From: a bacterium | Lineage (GTDB): Bacteria; Ratteibacteria; UBA8468; B48-G9; JAFGKM01 | NCBI GenBank assembly: GCA_029548585.1 | Contig: JAKPNC010000174.1 | Span: 1-7,621, forward strand | Length of the DNA: 7,621 nt | Reading direction: 5' to 3' | In this document: piece by piece, positions 1-6,212 of the stretch | Position numbering within the stretch: position 1 is the stretch's first letter | How the letters are laid out: every line of letters starts with the position of its first letter | Notes under the pieces: model-generated | Seen by the model: the letters and a program-made list of their open reading frames with translations, nothing else | What the model was told of the DNA's origin: nothing | The model's database searches: none | Made by a program: the position numbers and the translations under genes

Positions 1-470
1 ACCCTGTCAAGAAGAACGTCAACGCTTGAAAGGGAGACGATTATCCTGTTAAGGTCGAGGATCGTCTCTATCATCTTGAGCTTGGTGATCTCCCTGGAAA
101 GGGTCCCTATCTCAAGGTTTTTCCTGATCGTCTGGATAAAAGACTGCAGGTCGAAAGGCTTGGCGATAAAGTCCGAGGCTCCAAGCTTGAGAGCCCTCAC
201 GGCATTGTCCACGGTTCCGAATCCCGTCATGGCAATCAGGGGAACGTCCTTGTCAACCTTCCTTATCCTTCCAATAATCTCGAAGCCGTCAGGAAGCGGC
301 ATGTGCATGTCAAGAAGGATAAGGTTGAGACTTTCATTGTTGAAAGCTTCCATGCCCTCCTGACCGCCCGGACACAGGAGAACATCGTAGCCTTCCTTCC
401 TGAGGATCTCTCCGCAAAGATCTCTTGTGCTCAAATCGTCGTCAATCACCAGTATCTTTTCTTTCTTCAT
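1..470 (-). CDS. Response regulator receiver protein, C-terminus cut by window edge
   Basis: This gene begins at the ATG at 468-470 and runs off the left edge, leaving 156 residues. Residues 1-120 form a complete CheY-like receiver: acidic pocket at D10/D11 (the strand before it reads KILVID), phosphoacceptor D54 in the context ILLDMHMP, switch T82 in AMTGFG, and the conserved lysine K104 in AKPF. The fold and all five signature residues are intact, so it should accept phosphate from a histidine kinase. After about residue 122 comes a charged helix, then ILDLNRIIVSLSSVDVLL, which resembles the first helix of many GAF domains; a GAF or kinase-type module downstream is therefore plausible but not seen. 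It overlaps the 3' end of the NtrC-type regulator gene by 29 nt. There is no clear Shine-Dalgarno sequence, so translation is probably coupled. An in-frame TTG two codons upstream (474-476) is a possible alternative start. Confidence 0.9.
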   Translation of the reverse strand, partial: MKKEKILVIDDDLSTRDLCGEILRKEGYDVLLCPGGQEGMEAFNNESLNLILLDMHMPLPDGFEIIGRIRKVDKDVPLIAMTGFGTVDNAVRALKLGASDFIAKPFDLQSFIQTIRKNLEIGTLSREITKLKMIETILDLNRIIVSLSSVDVLLDR

Positions 471-1815
471 CGTCAACGAGGCCGTACCTGGCCGCCTTGT
501 ACCTGAGTATTCTCCTGGTCGTCTTCAGATCCCTTGCCGCGTTTGTCTGGTTATACCCCGTTCGGGCGAGAGCTTCCCTTATTACGGCCTTCTCGAAGGT
601 TTCCACGCTTTCCCTGAGAGAAGAATGTGCCCTTCCGCAGAGAGTTCCGGCGCAAAATTCTTCAGGGAGTTCCGCGGCCGTTATCTCCTTCCTGCTTCCC
701 CACAGGACCAGGAGTCTCTCTATTACGTTCTTGAGTTCCCTGACGTTGCCCGGCCAGTCGTAACTGCTCATCCTTTCAAGAGCGTCCCGCGAAAAGCCCT
801 CCGCCCTGCACTCAAGATGTTTTTTGAAAAGGCTGAAATAAAAATCCACCAGGGGTATTATGTCTTCCCTTCTCTCTTTCAAGGGAGGTATGTATATGGG
901 AATAACGCTCAACCTGTAATAAAGGTCGTCCCGAAAGCTCTTTTCCGTTATCTCCTTTTTAAGGTCCTTTGAAGAAGCAGAGATTACCCTTGCTCCACTC
1001 TTTATTATATCATTACTTCCGAGTCTTGAAAACTCGCCATCCTGCAGGAACCTTAGAAGCTTGACCTGCATTGAAACCGGAATCTCGCTTACCTCGTCAA
1101 GGAATATGGTCCCGCTGCCGGCAAATTCCATCCGGCCCTGCCTGCTCCTGTTCGCGTTTGTAAATGCACCCTTTTCATATCCGAAAAGCTCGCTTTCAAA
1201 AAGGCTCTCTGGTATCGAGGCGCAATGAACCGGGACGAAAGGTTCGTTTTTCCTGCCGCTTTTTTCGTGGATAAACCTTGCCACGAGCTCTTTCCCGACA
1301 CCGGTGGGACCCGTAAGAAGGACCGCGGAGCCTCTCCCGGCAACCTTCAGGGCTTCATCCAGGATACCCGACATCCTGCGGCTTCCGTATATGATCTCTC
1401 CCACGGGATACTCCCTTCCTATCTCCTCTTTCAGGAGAAGGAGGTGTCCTTCAAGGCGGGACGCCCGCAGGGTTTTCTCAACGGTGATCTTCAGATCTTC
1501 CACGTCAAACGGCTTGGTTATATACTCGCAGGCGCCCAGCTTCATAGCCTGGACGGCCGTGCCTGCCTGGGATACGGCGGTCAGCATTATCACCGGGACG
1601 CCAGCCTCCCTCTCCCTTATCTTCTTCAAAACATCCAGGCCGCCCATATCCGGAAGCATGATATCGAGGATGACAAGGTTCGGATGCCTTGAATCCATCA
1701 TGTCAAGGGCCTCGGTTCCATTCCGTGCGGGAATAACCTGGTAGATGCCGTTGAGGGAAAACCTGAGGGATTCCCTGACACCCTGTTCGTCATCCACTAT
1801 GAGAATCTTGTCCAT
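442..1815 (-). CDS. Sigma-54-dependent response regulator, NtrC family (REC-AAA+-Fis HTH)
   Basis: This 457-residue protein has the standard length and layout of an NtrC-type enhancer-binding protein. The receiver (1-120) has acidic pair D8/D9, phosphoacceptor D51, T79 and K101. The AAA+ domain (about 140-370) has Walker A GPTGVGKE at 169-176, Walker B IFLDE ending at D240/E241, arginine-finger candidates R295 and R301 in FRDDLYYRL, and sensor II in WPGNVREL around R359. The Fis-type helix-turn-helix (about 400-446) contains NQTNAARDL followed by recognition helix TTRRILRYK. Known family role: phosphorylation triggers oligomerisation, and ATP hydrolysis remodels sigma-54 RNA polymerase. Two positions differ from consensus: the sigma-54 contact loop reads GAFTNA rather than GAFTGA (216-221), and the sensor I segment reads ASS where ATN is usual (280-282). 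Its start overlaps the preceding gene by 26 nt without a visible ribosome binding site. The partner kinase is probably encoded just upstream. Confidence 0.96.
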   Translation of the reverse strand: MDKILIVDDEQGVRESLRFSLNGIYQVIPARNGTEALDMMDSRHPNLVILDIMLPDMGGLDVLKKIREREAGVPVIMLTAVSQAGTAVQAMKLGACEYITKPFDVEDLKITVEKTLRASRLEGHLLLLKEEIGREYPVGEIIYGSRRMSGILDEALKVAGRGSAVLLTGPTGVGKELVARFIHEKSGRKNEPFVPVHCASIPESLFESELFGYEKGAFTNANRSRQGRMEFAGSGTIFLDEVSEIPVSMQVKLLRFLQDGEFSRLGSNDIIKSGARVISASSKDLKKEITEKSFRDDLYYRLSVIPIYIPPLKERREDIIPLVDFYFSLFKKHLECRAEGFSRDALERMSSYDWPGNVRELKNVIERLLVLWGSRKEITAAELPEEFCAGTLCGRAHSSLRESVETFEKAVIREALARTGYNQTNAARDLKTTRRILRYKAARYGLVDDEERKDTGD

Positions 1816-3739
1816 TTAAGTCGCATAATGGCAGGCTGAATGTCAGTTTCCTGCCTTCCGGAAGAATATCGAAAAGGAAACTGCCCCCGTGGGATTCCAG
1901 TATCTTCCTGGCAAGGGCGATGCCGATTGAAACGGGGCTCTTGATGGCAGGGCTGAAGGGAAGAAAAAAATCCTCATGGGATCCAAATTCGATGTTGCCG
2001 CCGTTTTCAAGCATCTCTAACCTGGCCGAACCTCCGACGGCCGATGCGGAAACCGATAACTCCCCTTTTTCCCCTGCATCTTCAAGGATAAAATCTAAAG
2101 CGTACCCGATCGCCTCCTTCAGTTTCAGCACGTCCCCGCTTACATGGAACTCTTCGCTGCCCCGGATTAAAACCTTCATGCCTGTTTTCCTGGAGAAGAC
2201 GTCCGAGACTTCCCTGAAAAGCTGCATGATATCCACCTTTTCATTGTTAAGTTCCGTTGAGTCCGCAAGCCTGTTTATCTTTTCAATGATCTCGTTTATC
2301 TTTCCTATCTCGTCCTGGACGACGGCGGAAAAATCAGACCTGAACTCCGGATCGTCGTACTTGGCGGGAAGCATCTGGGAGAAAGTTTTTATCGCCACCA
2401 GGGGATTCTTAAGCTCGTGGGAAAGGCGGGAAGCCAACAGTGTCCAGTACCTGCTCCTCTCCACCGATTTTTCCCTCTCTTCCATCTCTTTTATCCTGGT
2501 CAGATCCTGGAAAATAGCCACGGCTCCCTGGACCGGGTCGTTGGAGTTCTTCATGACGTTGACACTTATCCCCAAAAGGATATTCCGGGGAAGGTACCTG
2601 ACTTCCCTGCGGCTGAACGTTTCCCCGGTCATCAGAGCCCTCCTGAAAAAATCGGCAACCTGGGAACCGGCTTCCTCTATTTTCTGCCCCTTGATGCGGC
2701 GGGCCTCCATTCCGAACATCTCTTCGGCACATGGGTTGAATATTATAACCCTGCCTTCCCCGTCAACCCCTATGACCCCGGCAGGGATATTCTTGAAGAT
2801 GGCTTCATGGTAATCCTTCTGAAGGGATATCTCCCCGTAGAGAGAACTGTTGTCGAAAATCGCGGCAAGGTAATCTGCAACCATGTTGAGAAATATTGTT
2901 TCCCCGAGCGAAATATCCTGCCCGGTAGACTTTTCACCCGCTGCCAGGAAGCCGATCAGTTTTCCATTGACGGTCTTGAGAGGAAAAGCGAGCCTCGAGT
3001 TGAGAAGAGCCATCAGGTTGGCGCATTCGAAAGAAACATCCTTTCGGGACATGGAGTCGAAAACGCGGTTCTTCCCCATGAAGAACCTGATAATCGCATG
3101 GGAAGACGGGACATTGAGATTCATTGTCACGGCCTGGTCCGCCCCGAGGGAAACACAGGGAGAAAACGTTTCCCCCTCCCTGAGAAAGAGTATAACAGTA
3201 TTGAAGCAGAATGTCCTTCTCAGTGTCCTCAGGACATCCATTCCTATCTTTCTCATGTCCGGAAAATTCTCGGCTATGGTCTGGAAAAGGTCATGGAAGA
3301 AGACCTCCCTGCCCTGCTCCGTCACGAGATTGCCCGGGCTGCACGCGGCTTCCTGCCCCATATCACTATTCCTTTCCTGCATGAGCCTTTCCCTTTCCAC
3401 CGCCCTCTTTGCAAGGTTGAGTATCCGTTCCTGTTCAAATGGCTTTTCCACGACTTCGTAAGCCCCCGCATCAAGGGATTCCTTTCCCAGACGGCCGAAC
3501 GAGTCAACCAGCTTGATAACTGTCAGGGTCGGATCCTGGCAAATAAGCTCCTTAAGCAGGACCATTGAATCGGCGTTCCTCAGGCAGGAATCGAGGAAGA
3601 CGACAGAAGGCCTCCTTCTCGCAATTACGGAAATGGCGGAAGAAGGTTTTGTTTCTTCGACAAGGAAGCCATCCCGGAGAATGACTTTCAGAGATAATGC
3701 CACCGAATCGTCATCGGTTATCAAGAGTAGATGGTTCAT
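1790..3739 (-). CDS. Soluble REC-GAF-PAS-HisKA protein with degenerate ATPase domain (probable pseudokinase)
   Basis: Numbering is from the ATG at 3737-3739 (649 residues). An upstream in-frame TTG at 3758-3760 is open, but GGAG lies 5 nt before the chosen ATG. There is no membrane segment. The receiver (about 1-115) has D9-D11, D50 and K100, but the switch threonine is V78. A GAF-like region follows (about 140-297), then a PAS domain (about 308-413, NIPAGVIGVDGEGRVIIFNP). The HisKA helix has a full H box, SHELKNPL, with H441 plus E442 and N445. The remaining part (about 525-640) aligns with the HATPase domain of the neighbouring kinase, but the N-box asparagines are Y546 and F550, the G1 aspartate is E578 and its last glycine is N582, and the G2 box GTGLGL has become PVSIGI. 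Autophosphorylation therefore looks unlikely. Phosphatase, phosphotransfer or heterodimer roles remain possible. It overlaps both neighbouring genes. Confidence 0.92.
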   Translation of the reverse strand: MNHLLLITDDDSVALSLKVILRDGFLVEETKPSSAISVIARRRPSVVFLDSCLRNADSMVLLKELICQDPTLTVIKLVDSFGRLGKESLDAGAYEVVEKPFEQERILNLAKRAVERERLMQERNSDMGQEAACSPGNLVTEQGREVFFHDLFQTIAENFPDMRKIGMDVLRTLRRTFCFNTVILFLREGETFSPCVSLGADQAVTMNLNVPSSHAIIRFFMGKNRVFDSMSRKDVSFECANLMALLNSRLAFPLKTVNGKLIGFLAAGEKSTGQDISLGETIFLNMVADYLAAIFDNSSLYGEISLQKDYHEAIFKNIPAGVIGVDGEGRVIIFNPCAEEMFGMEARRIKGQKIEEAGSQVADFFRRALMTGETFSRREVRYLPRNILLGISVNVMKNSNDPVQGAVAIFQDLTRIKEMEEREKSVERSRYWTLLASRLSHELKNPLVAIKTFSQMLPAKYDDPEFRSDFSAVVQDEIGKINEIIEKINRLADSTELNNEKVDIMQLFREVSDVFSRKTGMKVLIRGSEEFHVSGDVLKLKEAIGYALDFILEDAGEKGELSVSASAVGGSARLEMLENGGNIEFGSHEDFFLPFSPAIKSPVSIGIALARKILESHGGSFLFDILPEGRKLTFSLPLCDLNGQDSHSG

Positions 3740-6212
3740 CATGGCTCCGTTGTGTCGCAAGAGGGATGTCTATGGAGACGGTCGTTCCCTGCCCCGCGAC
3801 ACTTGACACGCTTATCCTGCCCCCGTGCTCCTCTATTATCCTGGCAACGGTTGCAAGGCCCAGGCCGGTGCCCTTCTCCTTGGTGGTAAAGAAGGGTTCG
3901 AATATCTTGCCTATAATTTCTTTCTCCATTCCGCAGCCGTTGTCTTTCACTGAAATGTTTACTATATTATTATATTTTTCAACCCCGAGGTCAATAAGGC
4001 CTCCGTAATCGTCAGCTTCAATCCCGTTCATGAGCACGTTCAGAAAAGCCTGCTTGAGCTTTTCCTCGTCTCCCCTTATAACGATGTCTTTTTGGGGGTA
4101 GCGTTCAACGATCCTTATCCCGCGCTCCTTGACCTGTGAGGATATCAGGAGCAGGGTTGATTTCAGCAGGGAGACAAGTTCGACGTCGGCAACGACCGCC
4201 GCCCTGGGCTTGCTGAAAAGAAGGATCTGCTCTATGAGATTATTTATCCTGTCGACCTCCTTCAGTGTCAGGCCTGAGAAAGTCTCCCTGAATTCCCTGT
4301 CGTTATGTTTGTCGGGGATGAGCTGAACGAATGTCTTTATGGATACAAGGGGGTTCTTTATCTCGTGAGCGATCCCTGCGGCCATTATGCCCAGGGAGGC
4401 AAGCCTGTCTGCCCGCCGGACGCTCTCTTCAAGATCCTTGACACGGGTGACGTCCGAGAGTATGGCCTGGACACCGAAAAGGTGCCCGCGCCTGTCGAAG
4501 AATATGGCTGAATTGGCTATAAGGCTCAGCTCAGAACCAGCCGCGGGAAGGGTGAACTGGAGGTTTTCCACGCCCTTGCCATTCTTGAGGGTATAAGAAA
4601 GGATATCCACTATCTCCGGCGGAAGCACCTCCTCAAACCTCCTCTTCTCTATCTCTTTTCCCGAAAGGCCGGAGATCCTCTCGAACTCCCTGTTGGCAAT
4701 CGTTATTTCCCTGTTCTGGTTTATCCCTATCACCCCGGACGGCAGGTTTTCGAGAAGGGAATCCTGGTATGCCCTTACCCTTTCTATCTGCTCATAGAGA
4801 AGGAAATTCCTTACCTTGATGGATATGTAGGAAGAGAGCCTGTCGAAGATGGTTTCATCCTCCCGGGTGTAGAACCTGCCCGAAAGTTTTTCGCCGAAGA
4901 AGAGGATGCCGAAAAGCTCCTTATCCTCAAATAGAGGCATGGCAACCTTCATGTCAAGGGAATCAAGGGTGTCGATGATTTGAGTGTATTCGGGAAGGGG
5001 AATCCTCCTTTCCAGATCTTCTCTTGAAACCATCCCCCTGGTTCTCTTCGCGTATTCCGCCAGGGCAGACGGATAATCCAATACGGGATCGTTATCAGGG
5101 ATCCCGGTGGATTCATCGCAGGAATACCCCGAGCAAAAATCGACCTCCTGCCTGTCGCTCTTCATGAAAACGACCATCCCTTTGCTTATTTCCATCTCCT
5201 TGAGGATTATCCTGAAGCATATTTTCAGGAACTCCTTTACGTCTCCCACGGTGTAAAGGACCTTCTCGAGGCCGGCAATGAGGTCCTCGGGGATATATTC
5301 GAGCCTGAAGATCTTCTTCCTGACGAAATTTCTTATCAACCTGCGGCTCGGGTCAAAGGCAAGGATTACCGCCACCAGGGCAAACGCTTCGGGCAGAACC
5401 GATCGGGCGGCAACGTGGCGGGAGAGGAAAAAGCCGAAAAAAGACGAAGAGATAAAATAAAGCATGAAGATGAAGAGCATGACCCCGCAGTATGACAGGG
5501 TCTTCTCCATGACCACCGATATGTCGAGAATCCTGTACTTGGCGATGCCGTACCCTATGATGCCGTTCATCACAAGAACGCCTATGGGACTGAACTGGAC
5601 AAGGAAAGAGCTCTTGAAGAGGACAGGATAAAGGAAATTGCAGAAGAAGACGAAGAAGAGGGCGAAAAGCTCTCCGGCAATAATGTATTCGAGCTCTGCC
5701 CGCGCAATGCCCCTCTTCATACGCATTTTTCTCAGAAGTATGTGGAACCCGAAAACGTTTCCGGAGAAGAAGAGGACAAAAAACGCATAGAACGGCCAGC
5801 CGTAAGTTGCATGGGGAACCTGGTGCATAGTCTCCACGCTTGCGGAAATGTCAAGGAAGAGGTTTGGCATGAGGCTGAAAATGATGGAGAACGCAACCAG
5901 CAAGACCATGGGGACGAAGCTTCTGCGTTTTTTCAGGTCAAGGGATTTCTCTCCCACGGAAAAGGTAAGGGCTACAAAGCATAAGGGAACGAAACTTCCC
6001 AGGACGAATGTTGTCCTTATCCATGAAAGGGCCATCTGGGAAGTGGTCGAATTGATTATAAATATGAAAGCAAGGTTCCACAGGCTAATGTTGATTCCGA
6101 GAAAAGAGAATATCCGGTTGGAAAGCCTTTTCGGGTTGCTCTTGTAAACCAGGTAGACTATGAGGGAATTCAAAAGGAGGGTGAAGAAGAGGATAACGGT
6201 CATGTATATCAT
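3711..6212 (-). CDS. Membrane sensor histidine kinase, 7TM-type N-terminus, GAF-PAS-HisKA-HATPase
   Basis: This 833-residue protein begins with a long hydrophobic region (about 1-290) holding seven to nine membrane helices, for example around 3-23, 35-54, 66-86, 98-118, 138-158, 177-197, 240-262 and 271-287. The stretch GIAKYRILDISVVMEKTL is typical of the HisKA_7TM class of sensors. A GAF domain follows (about 305-470, with LFGILFFGEKLSGRFYTRED), then PAS (about 480-590, NLPSGVIGINQNREITIANR). HisKA carries AHEIKNPL with H616. The HATPase domain is intact: N box with N725 and N729, G1 DNGCGM at 757-762, F box FEPFFTTK at 771-778 and G2 GTGLGL at 781-786. It should autophosphorylate H616 and donate phosphate to receivers encoded downstream. 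The architecture resembles the PrsK kinases of PEP-CTERM/exosortase loci, though it has an added PAS, and no exosortase gene is in view. Its start overlaps the ketosynthase stop in an ATGA and follows AAGGAAGG. The ligand is unknown. Confidence 0.96.
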   Translation of the reverse strand: MIYMTVILFFTLLLNSLIVYLVYKSNPKRLSNRIFSFLGINISLWNLAFIFIINSTTSQMALSWIRTTFVLGSFVPLCFVALTFSVGEKSLDLKKRRSFVPMVLLVAFSIIFSLMPNLFLDISASVETMHQVPHATYGWPFYAFFVLFFSGNVFGFHILLRKMRMKRGIARAELEYIIAGELFALFFVFFCNFLYPVLFKSSFLVQFSPIGVLVMNGIIGYGIAKYRILDISVVMEKTLSYCGVMLFIFMLYFISSSFFGFFLSRHVAARSVLPEAFALVAVILAFDPSRRLIRNFVRKKIFRLEYIPEDLIAGLEKVLYTVGDVKEFLKICFRIILKEMEISKGMVVFMKSDRQEVDFCSGYSCDESTGIPDNDPVLDYPSALAEYAKRTRGMVSREDLERRIPLPEYTQIIDTLDSLDMKVAMPLFEDKELFGILFFGEKLSGRFYTREDETIFDRLSSYISIKVRNFLLYEQIERVRAYQDSLLENLPSGVIGINQNREITIANREFERISGLSGKEIEKRRFEEVLPPEIVDILSYTLKNGKGVENLQFTLPAAGSELSLIANSAIFFDRRGHLFGVQAILSDVTRVKDLEESVRRADRLASLGIMAAGIAHEIKNPLVSIKTFVQLIPDKHNDREFRETFSGLTLKEVDRINNLIEQILLFSKPRAAVVADVELVSLLKSTLLLISSQVKERGIRIVERYPQKDIVIRGDEEKLKQAFLNVLMNGIEADDYGGLIDLGVEKYNNIVNISVKDNGCGMEKEIIGKIFEPFFTTKEKGTGLGLATVARIIEEHGGRISVSSVAGQGTTVSIDIPLATQRSHDEPSTLDNR
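3745..3748 (-). promoter_or_regulatory. Ribosome binding site deciding the start of the REC-GAF-PAS-HisKA gene
   Basis: GGAG on the minus strand lies 5 nt before the second of two tandem ATG codons (3737-3739) and only 2 nt before the first (3740-3742). It lies downstream of the alternative TTG at 3758-3760, so it cannot serve that codon. The resulting N-terminus MNHLLLITDDD places the first receiver strand immediately after the start, as in the other two receiver genes here. Confidence 0.5.

Noticed and set aside
2725..2740. CGGCAC-ATGGG-TTGAA on the plus strand, resembling a -24/-12 sigma-54 promoter
   Set aside because: It departs from consensus at both ends, points against the direction of all genes here, and lies within the conserved PAS coding sequence, so chance is the better explanation.
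1920..2813. Plus-strand open frame of 297 codons rich in serine
   Set aside because: It is antisense to the same gene. The Ser/Leu-rich, motif-free translation is typical of a complementary-strand shadow.
2417..3568. Long plus-strand open frame of 383 codons
   Set aside because: It lies wholly antisense to the REC-GAF-PAS-HisKA gene, whose minus-strand frame has clear domain motifs. The plus-strand translation shows no recognisable domain and is explained as a shadow of the real gene.
3740..3760. TTG at 3758-3760 as the start of the REC-GAF-PAS-HisKA gene
   Set aside because: It adds seven residues before the receiver's first strand and has no ribosome binding site. The ATG at 3737-3739 has GGAG at 5 nt and gives an N-terminus like those of the other two receiver genes.
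3711..6212. Assignment of the membrane kinase as PrsK of a PEP-CTERM/exosortase system
   Set aside because: The membrane-GAF-kinase layout is similar, but this protein has an additional PAS domain and no exosortase or PEP-CTERM gene is visible, so the symbol is not justified.
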